From Hemileia vastatrix (Eukaryota > Basidiomycota > Pucciniomycetes > Pucciniales > Zaghouaniaceae), in the NCBI GenBank assembly GCA_030280995.1, contig JASXTE010000005.1:434001-498000 (forward strand): a DNA stretch of 64,000 nucleotides. Reading direction: 5' to 3'. A program made the position numbers and the translations under genes. The notes below the pieces were generated by a model. The model was not told where the DNA came from, did not search any database, and worked only from the letters and a program-made list of their open reading frames with translations. Each line of letters begins with the position of its first letter. Positions within the stretch are counted from its first letter, which is position 1. Positions 1 to 10,132 of this stretch are shown here, piece by piece.

Positions 1-530
1 ACCCAAAAACCTTATATTTTTTTCTTCTCTCTCTTTTCTTCTCTTCTTTCTATTCATCTCTCTATCTTCATTTCCTTTTAATCTCTTTACACCTCTTATC
101 TCTTATTAAAAAAAACCCCATACAATATGCAATGACACTCAAGGACAACAGCTCCAAATACACAAAATCCGCCAACTTCCACTACCCAACCACCATCAAC
201 AGCTACTGCCACAACATCAAGCCTCTACCTCCAGATTCACAGCAGATGAAGACACCAACAACAAAAACTTTAAACCCTACCATCAATCAAGACAACAAGC
301 TATCCTTTTAGATGACAAAGAGTACTGAGACCCCTGATCTTCCTCCAGGGACATAGCTAGGAAACATGTGACTAACCTCATCCCTGATATCTAAAAGGAG
401 ATGTTTGCCTGGTCTTGCAAATTAAAAGACAATAAATTGAATTTTTGAATATGGTACAAGGAAACACAAATCATACTTTCTGACTACATAGGCAATCTAA
501 ACTTATTCACCAGACTTAATCCACCCACGG
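1..530 (+). pseudogene. gag: Ty1/copia element D, 5' leader and gag start (decayed)
   Basis: The first 120 bases are a pyrimidine-rich leader. From the ATG at about 131 a copia Gag-like frame can be followed with stops; before the junction it reads ..LFTRLNPP. The frame resumes at 14079 once element A and one copy of its ACGG target duplication are removed, giving ..NPPTASKSE.., so this piece and 14075-15361 are one interrupted gene. The 5' LTR is not visible and is probably left of the window. Assignment to copia rests mainly on the downstream protease and integrase. Confidence 0.6.
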
Positions 531-1686
531 TATGGTAAGGTAAACTCTTACAGTCGCCTTGCTGTAAGCAGAATCCGGAGGAGATATGTGGATTTAGCTG
601 AAAACCCCGTCCTTCCAATAAAAATAACAAAATGGGTGTTATAAATCACTAAGCTAACCAATCTACTTAGATCTGATTGATAAAATAATGAAACTCTAAA
701 ATAATTAACGCTTATTGAGATTTAATGAAAGTGGCTGTTGATAAAGAAATACTGATAACAACAATTAAGGTGTACCAGTGAAAGATCTGAAAAGATTGAC
801 TTTTATGTTTTTATAATAATTTTAATTTTTATGAGACAGCAATAATCAAGTCCCAGCGATGAAGACCTTTCTAAAGATACCCTGTATGAAGTGTGATTTT
901 AATTGTTGAGTAGTATTTCTAAAATGTTATGTAAAAAAAATAATAATGTTATAAGGGTATTACAAGTTATTTTAATTTGTTGTGTAATAAAAAATGAGAC
1001 TGTGGTGGTTAAAGATTAAGCTGTATGATGTGTCCCCCTTCTCAATTTCGAGTTTGAGAAGCGCTTAAGTATTCCTAGTCACGTGCCTAAGTTTTCCCCT
1101 CCAGAGCTCTTCCAGAGTCAATCCGGAGCCGGAACGGAGTCCGTACGGAGTCCGTACGGAGTCAAAGCGGAGTCCGTACGGAGTCCGTACGGAGTCGAAA
1201 CGGAGTCCGTCCGGACTTCCGGACTCAATTTAGAACCTTAAAACTATAATAAAAAATCTAGAAAAATTACACATAATAGAGCTACTTCCCCTTTACATAC
1301 CAATCTAATTTTCGTAGTCCGCGCAGCTCTAATTACCCCGTGAAAATTCATCAAAGTTAAGTAATTTTTGTAAACGTAAATATTTCTATAAAACTTTAAA
1401 ATTCATTTAAAAATATAAAAAAAATAGTAAAAATTCTGGGAAAATTTCCCAAGGTTCTTGAGTAACTCGACTTGATACTTATAAATTTTCAGACCGTAAA
1501 AATAAGTTTTCTCCGTAAAATAAATTGTATTTGTGTAGGCATTCGCTCGTGACCAATTTCTTCATATTTAAACTCCAATAAATTAAATAAAACCCTTTTA
1601 TATAAAAAAATAATAACACCAATCTTGCATGCCGTGATAACTCCATTTACATATTTAGGTGCCGTACTAAACTTTAGGCTACCACA
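531..1686 (-). repeat. 3' LTR of element A
   Basis: 1156 bp, matching 12919-14074 base for base except at 577. On the sense strand it begins TGTGGTAGCC and ends CCTTACCATA. Near the sense 3' end is a 7-bp hairpin, CTTACAG/CTGTAAG (about 547-568). At 1124-1227 lies a CpG-rich array of CGGAGTCCGTA units, very unlike the AT-rich surroundings. Confidence 0.95.
1124..1227. repeat. CGGAGTCCGTA palindromic tandem array in the A LTR
   Basis: About nine CGGAGTC units alternate with CCGTA, giving repeated CCG-N2-CGG and CGG-N3-CCG arrangements and ending in TCCGGAC palindromes. The same array is in the other LTR at about 13512-13615. Closely spaced CGG triplets in inverted or everted order are the known target class of Zn2Cys6 proteins, which this element itself appears to encode. 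The regulatory role is inference. Confidence 0.7.
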
Positions 1687-1696
1687 TCCTCCCTCC
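1687..1696 (-). promoter_or_regulatory. Polypurine tract of element A
   Basis: The sense-strand sequence GGAGGGAGGA directly abuts the LTR start TGTGG, the expected place for the plus-strand primer. The same ten bases abut the 3' LTR of element B, and AGAGGGAGGA that of G. Conservation continues about ten bases further inward, toward the antisense gene start. Confidence 0.88.
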
Positions 1697-1809
1697 AATC
1701 GAGAATGTCCCCATTCTTAAAACTTTGCATAAGTGGTTGAGCACAATATTCATCTTTAACCTTCAACCACCATCTTCTTTAATCAACTAAAAAATTCATC
1801 TTCATCAAT

Positions 1810-2427
1810 ATGTCTTCCAAAGAACTTGTCGCTCCATGTGAACTCTGCGCTCGATACCAGGTACCTTGTTTAATGTCCAACCCTAATCTTCCTGGCAGAA
1901 CAGCTTGCGACTTATGCCGTGTGAAAAAAGTCAAATGCAACCGGCCAATAGTTCCTTCTAAAACAAACGTATATTTAGGACCAGCAGCTCTCCCTGATCC
2001 CTCAACTTCTAAAAAGCGATCCAAAATTCCTGTCTTCTTAAAACGAATAAGATCAAAAACAGCCTCAAAAGTTCAATCTTCATCAACGGATCCCGGCCTA
2101 ATTTTGCCTTCACAAGATCCTAATCCTATAACGCCAGTACCCCCAACTAACTTTGCTGAGACTATGTTTCCTGGCTCTAAATGTAAGACCCTATTTATCT
2201 TACTAAAAAAAACTTTTAATCAAAATTGACTAAATCTATGACTTAACAACATATTTGAACTTCTAGCTGTCGAAATAACCAACACTGATGATGTTGGTAG
2301 AGTGAAGACGGACTATATCAATCATTACCCAAATTTTCATCGCTATCTTTTTCTTGACTTTACTAATGAGTTGAAACGAAAAATGCTGGCCTATTTTCAA
2401 GAAACTCCAGCTAATAACCATGAATAA
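1810..2427 (+). CDS. Antisense accessory gene 1 of element A, Zn2Cys6-like protein, spliced
   Basis: Two exons, 1810-2182 and 2267-2427, separated by an 84-nt intron (GTAAGA...TTCTAG), give an intact protein of about 177 residues. Residues about 10-43 hold a cysteine cluster C-x2-C-x6-C-x12-C-x2-C-x6-C, ending in CDLCRVKKVKC. The spacing fits a fungal binuclear zinc cluster, but the basic stretch is in the second half rather than the first. The rest is Ser/Pro-rich and then a short acidic/aromatic tail in exon 2. It lies antisense to gag-pol, 113 bp from the PPT. The B copy has its intron in the same phase. A DNA-binding regulator is the natural guess; no target is proven. Confidence 0.82.
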
Positions 2428-3092
2428 CTCATGAAAAGAAGAATTTTAATGCAAAGCTTTGATAATGATGTTGAACAATTTCAAAGAAATTATCTTTGCT
2501 AACAGTATAACTTGATAAAATTTTGTTTTTGCTTGGTCTTCTTAAACTTTCAACATAAATGATGTTTTCTTTCTTCTCTGGCTTGATATAACATAAAATA
2601 AAATAATATAAATCTTGTGATGATTCCACTACTGAGAGCAAGGTTTGAATCCCTTCAGACTCCCATATACCAGTCTTCCTTCTTGTCACAGCATTGAGAG
2701 AGTGGATCTTCCTATGAGCCGAATACTCCTGATTCCAACCTCATAGGGCCCCCCACTGAGCCGAATTCTATGATTCCAATCTCGCCATAAGGTCCTCCAA
2801 GCTTCACACCAAAAAAAAAATGGCCTAACTATGAGGCACTAAAAAATCATTCCCTAAAATCCAACTACCATCCTAACTTCTGATTCCTTCATCACAATTT
2901 TCAAACTTTGCTTTACAGCAAACCCATAAAATACTTTTGCCAGGCTTCCAATAATAATATTAACTTTAGACCATGTTAAAGCGCCACAAATTTCACCTAA
3001 TTAACCATTATGCTTTCATTAGCATCATCACCACCTAAAATTTTAACCTCCTAAAGCCTATCAGCACCCAATTCCAGAAATAATTGAATAAC
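2428..3092. other. Noncoding spacer between accessory genes 1 and 2 of A
   Basis: I see no convincing gene. At 2711-2751 the arms CCTATGAG and CTCATAGG form an 8-bp inverted repeat, followed by a degenerate second copy of the same phrase (GAGCCGAAT..TGATTCCAA) at about 2756-2800. The rest is AT-rich. The 3' end of accessory gene 1 and the promoter of gene 2 must lie here or in the next feature. Confidence 0.5.
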
Positions 3093-3560
3093 CAGTTTAG
3101 AGTCTTAGTGGACAGTGATAAATTAAAAGATTGAATTGAGTTATCCAAACAAGATTGACATTCCAGTTTAAAGTCTTGGTGGACCAAACATATAATCGAT
3201 TGCCAGTTTATGGTCTTGGTGGACCAAAGATCGTTTAGGTGCATAAATGTCTTGATATATTCCTAAGTAAGGCCTAGGCTTGACCAAAGATTGAATAAAT
3301 TTGATAATCCAGTTTAATGTCATAGTGGACCAAACATTTGATCGACAAGTAATCCAGTATAAGGCCATAGTGGTCCAATGAATGTTGAATTATCCTGCAG
3401 ATATTAATTTTCCAGTTTAAAGTCATAGTGGACTAAACAATGAATGAACTACCAGTTTAAAGTCATGGTGGACCAAACATTTAATCGATAAGAAATCCAG
3501 TTTAAGGTCATGGTGGACCCAACACTTGATAATAGTCCAGTTTAAGGTCTTGGTGGACCT
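3093..3560 (-). repeat. Array of nine 22-nt hairpin motifs upstream of accessory gene 2 (A)
   Basis: Motifs start at 3093, 3164, 3204, 3310, 3355, 3413, 3453, 3498 and 3538. On the plus strand each reads CAGTTTA, one base, NNTC, a 6-nt loop, GANN. Stems include AGTC/GACT, GGTC/GACC and AGGTC/GACCT. All nine point the same way. A worn tenth copy may lie near 3265-3285. The array ends 94 bp before the ATG of accessory gene 2, so it sits in its promoter or 5' UTR; element B has an equivalent array in the same place. Confidence 0.85.
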
Positions 3561-3653
3561 AACAACTTCTCTATCCTTGAACCCAGATTTTGCCACCAGC
3601 TTTCTTCATCCTAGTTTCAAGTTTTCTTCTTCAAAAAAATATCTCCTAACAAG

Positions 3654-4667
3654 ATGAAACCTTCTGACTTCATTGCTTCAGCTGATCAATCTTGCAAATA
3701 TTGTGCCTTCACCCATAGGGAATGTATCTTCTCTTTTAACTGGCAAAAGCACACTTATAACAGGGCCTGTTTATCCTGCTATGAGAAGAAAAGAAAATGT
3801 TCTGGCTTGAACTGTGGTTCTTTCCCCATCACTGCTACTAGCTTCGCCGCCTTCTGCAATCCTCCTCCTTCTTCTTCACCTTCTACTCCACCCCCTATTC
3901 CATCAACCTCTAAAGATCCCATACCTTTTTCTCCATCAGCCTATTTAAACCTTTCTCCATCACCTAATCCTCTGGGTCCTTCTCTCCAATCTAGACTTGC
4001 TGCTACTCCCCCAAGAACTATTGCTGCTCCCAGGGCCATGCTTCAACCTTCTAACAATTCTTCTCCTTCTTCCAACATCTTGAAGCACAAAAGGTCCTAT
4101 AATAGCCAGCAGTCTTCATCTTCTCTTGTATCATCCAAAAGGCCCAGAACATCTACTTCAAACACCAAATCCAACACCAGTCCTCCTCATCTATCAAAAA
4201 TAAAAAATCCTTTCCTAAACATAAAAAATCCCACTCCATTACCAAGTAAGCCGTTTATCTATGATCATGATAGTGTTGACACAGGTTAGTTGTCTCTTAT
4301 TATTTTCTTAATCTTCAGGTTTTAATTTGCTAATATTTTAATTTGATAAGCGTCCACCGGTTCTCCAATTTCATATTCTGCTTATGAACTACCAGAACCT
4401 AATCCAAGCTTCCCTAGAGTTCCAATTCACCTAGTGTCTGAAAAGCTTTTTGCTAATTTTAATAACCTTATCGCTTATTTCCAACGATACCCGCCCTCTG
4501 ATAGATCAGAATCTTGGATGAGAGAGCAACTGTTAAGAGACCTTTTCAAAATAGCCAACTGGCTTCAACACTATCGTGACCGTGAAATAAGATTCGAATC
4601 CCAGGAAATCGATCAAGGTCCTTCTAAATTTTCTAATTTCGATTCTTCAAAAGATAACAACCCTTGA
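3654..4667 (+). CDS. Antisense accessory gene 2 of element A, Zn2Cys6-like protein, spliced
   Basis: Exons 3654-4284 and 4351-4667 join across a 66-nt intron (CAG|GTTAGT ... GATAAG, with GCTAAT as a likely branch site) into an intact protein of about 315 residues. Residues about 15-49 carry C-x2-C-x6-C-x14-C-x2-C-x6-C, ending in NRACLSCYEKKRKC. A long Ser/Pro/Thr-rich, probably disordered middle follows, then an exon-2 domain of about 100 residues with predicted helices (..LLRDLFKIANWLQHY..). B and G carry a homologue at the same position, with an intron in the same phase. It is distinct from gene 1, having a longer middle loop in the cluster. A regulator of transcription is inferred from the cluster only. 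Confidence 0.82.
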
Positions 4668-4792
4668 TGGTGTTCTTCCTGGTATGTAGCTTTCTTGAAT
4701 AATGTTTGAAAAATAAAATATAAACATCTAAACTACCTAAAACTAAAATACCTTTTATTATTTTTTTCTTATTTTTATTTTTATTTTTATTT

Positions 4793-4825
<33 letters not shown>

Positions 4826-5120
4826 TTTTTTATTTTATTTTTTATTATTATTATTTTTTTATTTATTTTTTTTTTAATTATTTTTTTTAGATTATTATTT
4901 TTTTTTTTTTTTAATTTTTATTTTATTTTTTTATTTTAATTTTAATTTTTTTAATTTTTTTTTTTTTTTTTTTTTAATTTTTTTTTTATTTTATTTTTTT
5001 TAAATTTAAAATAAAAGATTTTAGAAAAGATAGTTTTGAAATAAAAGTTAAAATTTAATTTTAATTTTAAAGAAAGATAAAAAAGGTAATAAAAAAAATA
5101 TCAAAATAAAATTTTTAAAA
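4668..5120. other. T-rich low-complexity spacer of element A
   Basis: About 4750-5010 is an almost pure T/A tract (TTTTTATTTT runs), followed by A-rich sequence. No gene is visible. It separates the 3' ends of the convergent pol and accessory gene 2 units and could act in 3' end formation on either strand. Confidence 0.6.
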
Positions 5121-5196
5121 GATGCCCCCCGGCCATTTGATGAGCCGTACCCTCGACATCATACCCACATCCAAGTGCAACTTGATGTGGTTACAC
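5121..5196 (-). repeat. Conserved hairpin block, type 2 (A copy)
   Basis: On the sense strand CCACATC-AAG-TTGCA-CTT-G-GATGTGG forms a hairpin, followed by a conserved tail GGCTCATCAA..TGGCCGG. Two copies are found in B (25414-25490 and 25607-25683). One B copy changes AAG/CTT to AGG/CCT, so pairing is kept. Confidence 0.7.
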
Positions 5197-5261
5197 AATT
5201 TTAAGAAATTGAAAAGAAAAGAAAATAAATGAAAGTTTTTAGAAGATAATTTTTATAATGA

Positions 5262-5320
5262 TGATCACTGGGTGGGCTCCCTCCAATTTATAAAAATGAT
5301 TAGAGACCACCAGTGAGCAT
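5262..5320 (-). repeat. Conserved hairpin block, type 4 (A copy)
   Basis: The sense strand reads GCTCACTGGTGGTCTC ... GGAGGGAGCCCACCCAGTGATC. B has the same block at 25184-25242, with strong identity in the arms and divergence in the loop. The arms pair over about ten or more bases. Function unknown. Confidence 0.65.
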
Positions 5321-5450
5321 CGCCTTTACAATAATTCATAATATATATTAAAGAAAAGAAATCACAATCTAACATAAAAAAAATCAAAAACAAAATAAAA
5401 TAAAAAAAATCTTGAATCCGGCGTTGAGAGCGGTGTCTCTTGATTCGTTC

Positions 5451-5620
5451 CAGTTTATAGTCTTAGTGGACTTCCTAAAATTAAAAGACAAAGCCAGGAT
5501 TCAACTAGAAACAGGGAAAATTTTGGAAACGAACATTATGGGGTAATTGTGTATAGAGCAGCCAGCCCATCAATTACCCCCACACTTGCCAATATTAAAT
5601 TAAGAAGGTTCCCCTGTGAA
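5451..5620 (-). repeat. 180-bp conserved noncoding unit (A copy)
   Basis: A unit shared with B, which has three copies (24700-24876, 24961-25139, 27749-27929). In sense order it has a GGTNCCC..GGG start, GGCAAGTGTGGG, a hairpin with arms GGGGTAATTG/CAATTACCCC around GATGGGCTGGCTGCTC, a TTGAATCCTGG phrase, and one 22-nt hairpin motif (5451-5472). No coding potential is seen. Confidence 0.75.
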
Positions 5621-5803
5621 CACTTCTTCCAATAAATTTTTAAAATTTTCCAACACTATCTTCACCCATATTTTTAGAAATTTTAAGTTTTTTTTTGAAA
5701 ATTTCAAAGAAGGTCTTCTTGAATTTCGTTAAGTTTCATCATAGTTTCGTCGACCATATACAGTGTAACAATAGTAAAGTATTTTTTTATAAAAATAAGA
5801 AGA

Positions 5804-6025
5804 TAGTTTATCCTCGTTGCGGAGGTATCCATAAAATTTCATAGATATCATTAAAATTGTAGTTTATCCTCATTCCGGAGTTCGTCCATATAATTTCATA
5901 AATGTCATAATTTATCCTCATTGCGGAGGAATAAATTTAATAAAAGTCATTAAAATTGTAGTTTATCCTCATTTCGGAGTTGATAAAATTTAAGAAATTT
6001 CATAGTTTATCCTCATTGCGGAGGA
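5804..6025 (-). repeat. Five 22-nt hairpin motifs at the pol 3' end (A)
   Basis: Copies start at 5804, 5860, 5908, 5959 and 6003, with TAGTTTAT followed by CCTC...GAGG or TCCTC...GAGGA stems. The copy at 6003-6025 encodes the last residues of Pol (..RNEDKL); the other four are in the 3' UTR. The stems differ from the AGTC/GACT type upstream of accessory gene 2, yet the rest of the motif is the same. Confidence 0.85.
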
Positions 6026-7658
6026 AGACTTCGGCACTCCTGGTGCCTCTAGGATAGAACCGTTTCACTTGATCGGCAGCTACCCTCTTCTTCAATACAA
6101 CTCCATCCAACTCTTCTAGCACATATGAACCGCCGGAAACTTGCTCCTTGATTTTATACGGTCCATTCCACCTATCTGCAAACATTTTTCCCCACTGACT
6201 TTCCAAACTCCTATTATACACCAGGACCATATCACCTGGGTTCAAAGGTTTCCTTAATCGATGTGCCAACCGCTCATCCCAATATCTAACTGATTGATTT
6301 CGGATCTTCATCATCCGCGAATATGCCTTTTCTAAATATTCTTCTTTCTTTTCTAGCTGCATCATTCTCGCACACAATAATTCTTCAGTAGTTTTGACCG
6401 TGTCCCAGTCAACTCCAAGATATGATTCAGCTTCTAAATCAACCGGTAAAACTGCTTTCTGTCCAAAAACAAGTTCATAAGGTGAAAATCCGGTCGTCCT
6501 TTTGGCAGTGATTCAATCAGCAAATAAAACTAAAGGTAAATAGTGCCTCCACTTTTCAGCACTTGTCCCACACATTTTAACTAAAGCATCCTTAATAACT
6601 TGATGCCCTCTTTCAACCATGCCTTCAGCTTCGGGATAATATGGGGTTGCTACCCTAACCTTTGATCCAACTTTCAATACGGCCTCTTTAAACTCTGTCC
6701 CAAATTCAGGACCTCCATCTACCGTTACCAACTTCATCACCCCATACCTATATACCCAATTATTCAAAAAAAATTCTGCCACATTTTTGGCAGTTAAATT
6801 AATAAGAGGCGCTGCCTCTACCCAACCAGATAAATCATCTCTGGCCACAATTAAATATTTATACCGTCCCTCTTTTATATGAACGGCATCTAAACTAACT
6901 CTCCCAAAGAGCGTATATTCACCGGTCGCGCGTCCAGGTTCTTTTGGCCTTAAATAACTTCGTCTTTGACATTCTTCGCATGACTGAACCCACTGTTTAA
7001 CAGCCATCTTCATGCCAGGCCACCAAAATCGATCAGAAATTCTTCTAAATGTTTCTCCAACGCCTCTATGCCCGAGATCTTCATGCAGTGATTTCAAAAC
7101 TAATTCTTGCCCCTTCTGTTGAGTTATAACTACTTGAGGATTTGGATACCTCCTCCTCATTAAACGTCGACCAGATAGGTAAAACGTAGATGACTTCCTC
7201 TTGATAGCCACCCATTCATCGTCTTCACAATCTTCTGGCCTCTCTAAAGTCAACAAATATTTGACTAACAAAAAATAAAAACCAGTCTGACCCCAGACTT
7301 CATCTTGAAAATCGATTAATATAACATCAATAGGGACTTCTCTATCACCAATATCACCTGCACATGAATGAGCCAATAATCGTTGACCCCTAAATAAATC
7401 TTTAATCGAGCTATGTCGTTGTTTTTCTTCTGAACCTTTGGATCCTTCGAAAACCGTATTTGAAAATACCTCTTTTTCTTTATCCACCTTTTTATTTAAA
7501 TTCTCTAATTCTCCAACATATACACCATTCCTTAATTTACTACTATCCCACACTACCAATCCATTTTCCTCTACATACACCACATCTTCTTCTACCTCCT
7601 CTCTGCCGAATTTATCTACACCTTTTCCAACACCTTTATTAACATAAAAACTATTTTC

Positions 7659-7738
7659 CAGTTTATCCTCTTGGTGGAGGTCATCATCATCATAATCTAA
7701 ACACAATAGTCCTGCCAGTTTAACCTCATGGGGGAGGT
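7659..7738 (-). repeat. Two hairpin motifs in the RNase H-integrase spacer (A)
   Basis: Copies at 7659-7680 (CCTC/GAGG) and 7716-7738 (ACCTC/GAGGT) lie in frame within pol and encode ..HQEDKL and ..PHEVKL. B and G have two copies in the same spacer. Confidence 0.85.
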
Positions 7739-9704
7739 ATGGAAAGTCTTCAGCTCCTTTAGTGCTGGCTTTGATAATAGGTATATCTTCATCGAACTCT
7801 TCTGAGTCTGAATCTTCTTCAGTGGGTGGTCTCCTTGATAAACCATCTGGCATAGTAAAAGTTTTGCCAGGCTTATGAACTAAATCAAATGAAAAATGTT
7901 GAATAAAAGCTACCCATCTCGTCATGGGTGCGTTCGGTAAACTTGGGGAATTAATCATCTGGATTAACGATTTCGCATCCACTTGCAACTCAAAATGTTG
8001 CCCCCACAAAATATGCTGAAGTTTCTTCAGTATTTTCGCCACACCACATAATTCCAATTTTGGTTGAGAATATCTTGATTCGACCTCAGTAAATACTACA
8101 GATTCATACCTAACTGGCCTGATGTAACCAGCTTTATCCATCTGAGACAAAACCGCCCCAGCTGCAACCTGACTTGAATCGACTGCTAAATAAATTCTGC
8201 CAGCTTCTTTTCCATAATCCAACTTGTGCAGGACTAAATCCTTCCCTACAACCTCCTTCAACTTCACAAACGCCTTCTCACACTCTTCATCCCACTCCCA
8301 GTCTGCATCCTTTCTTGTTAACCGTCTCAATGGAGCTGCCAATGAAGAAAAGTCCTTGATAAACATTCTAACATATACGCAAACGCCTAAAAACCCTCTA
8401 ACTTCGGTCGTATTCTTGGGTCTTGGCCAGGACTGAATTTTGTTAACCTTCTTCTTGGACATAATCCTACCCTCTCTACATACCACATGGCCTAATATTT
8501 CTAAGGCTGGCACACAACATGAAAATTTTGAACCTGAAATAGTTAAACCAGCCTCTTCAATTCGAAACAAGATTCTTTCTAAAGTAATTGCAAACTCCCA
8601 AATGAATTTGCGTATCCCGGGATTCTCTTCCAACACCTGGTTATCATAGTCGGTTGTTGGTCCCTTAATTCCTCCATCATCTATAAAGATTCCAGCATAT
8701 TGTGGAATTTCATCTTGAAGGATCCAAGCCATCTGAGCTTGATAAACTGCAACCGAATTTGTTGCTCCTTGAGGTAATCTTGTTAACTGTAAACGTCCAA
8801 GTGGTGTATCGAATGTAGTGAGAGGCCTTGAGTCCGGATGTAACTCTCTCTCATCATATCCACCCATAATATCTCCCAAACCATAACACACTCTCCCTGC
8901 AAACGCTTCAACAAACTCCTCACCACTAGGTGGTATCCCAGCATCCTTTATTGTAACCCTATTTAATTCCCTAAGATCATGAACAACTCTAAGCTTGCCA
9001 TTCGGTTTCTTGATACAAAATACCGGACTAGAATAACTTGACGTTGATTGCTCATACAGTCCAGTGCGTATCCGTTCTCTGACAACTTCGATATAAGCTT
9101 CTTTCAATGCAGCCGGAATAGGAATCGGTTTCTGCTGCCACGGTTCATGACATACCACAGGAATCTTGTAAGGCTCCCCATAGGAATGCTTCAACACACC
9201 CCTCTCCTCTTCTACAAAAGCAATGGCCTTCTCTCGCTTGACCATCACATCCAACAACAACTTCTTCTCTTCTCCAGACAACCAACCATCAGGTCCAAAA
9301 TTAACAACACCCAGTCTCTCAAAAGTGATTCTTGACGTCTCAGAAAATTCAGGCGGATTCTTTACCAAGGGACTTTCATAAGGATCTCTTGATAACCTTG
9401 GTCTTCTCAAAGGTGGATTTAATTCAGCAGGTAGCGGTTCATTAATAGGTCGAACTTTATTTGCTACTTTCTTATATTTGGCTGCGTCCACATCTAAATA
9501 AACTTGAGGTAAAACATCGCCATTAAAACTTTCATCAAATGAATCATCTTCATCGCCAGAATCAGAATAAGAAAAATTAGAAAAATATTTTATTTCATTT
9601 TTAAATTTTACCCTTTTCTCCTTTCCCTCGTCTAATTTATAAACAGATTTTCCAACACCTTTGCTTCCCTTATCCAACAGTAAATCACCTGTAAAGAAAG
9701 TCGG

Positions 9705-9877
9705 CAGTTTAACCTCTTGCTGGAGGACCGGAATTGAATTTTCACAAAAATTATTTTTTTGTGTTTTAATTATACTAAGATTTTTAATCGGGTTTTGATG
9801 ATATTTTCGCAGTTTACCCTCTTGCTGGAGGTCCGTAATAGAAGGAGATACTTGCAGTTTAACCTCTTGCTGGAGGT
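9705..9877 (-). repeat. Three hairpin motifs in the Pol N-terminal spacer (A)
   Basis: Copies at 9705, 9810 and 9855 share CCTC TTGCTG GAGG and encode LQQEVKL or LQQEGKL. They are separated by 105 and 45 bp. B has two copies at the equivalent place. Confidence 0.85.
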
Positions 9878-10132
9878 CATAAAACATACCCTTCCAATTT
9901 TTATCCAACCTAATTTGGCCCATTTTGCCTTTTTCACCGTTTTTAAATTTAATAGAAAAACCAGGTAAATCCAATAAACATATAGAAAAGTCCAAAACGT
10001 ATTTGCACTCCAAAGTAATATTAACAGAAAATAATTGAGAATCCACTTGAATTATCTCCAAGTGAGCTGACCTATTGCAATCCGGGATCTCATCCTGAGG
10101 AGAGATTACAACATTAGAGCGATCAGCCCCTG

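Noticed and set aside
1489..1698. Small minus-strand ORF in the LTR of A, also seen at 13877-14224
   Set aside because: It is AT-rich LTR sequence; the extension at 14075-14224 is flanking copia DNA, so the longer frame is an accident of the insertion.
3241..3290. Extra hairpin copy near 3265
   Set aside because: AAGGCCTAGGCTTGACC is similar but lacks CAGTTTA and clear pairing, so I did not count it.
3168..3368. Minus-strand ORFs across the hairpin array (also 3035-3244)
   Set aside because: They arise from translating the repeated motif; they have no start context or conservation in B.
3093..3560. The hairpin array as a CRISPR array
   Set aside because: Repeats are imperfect, spacing varies from 40 to over 100 bp, there are no cas genes and the setting is a fungal retroelement; copies also lie inside coding sequence.
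7438..9968. Plus-strand ORFs opposite pol and gag of A (also 11246-12694)
   Set aside because: These are shadows of the strong minus-strand coding frames.
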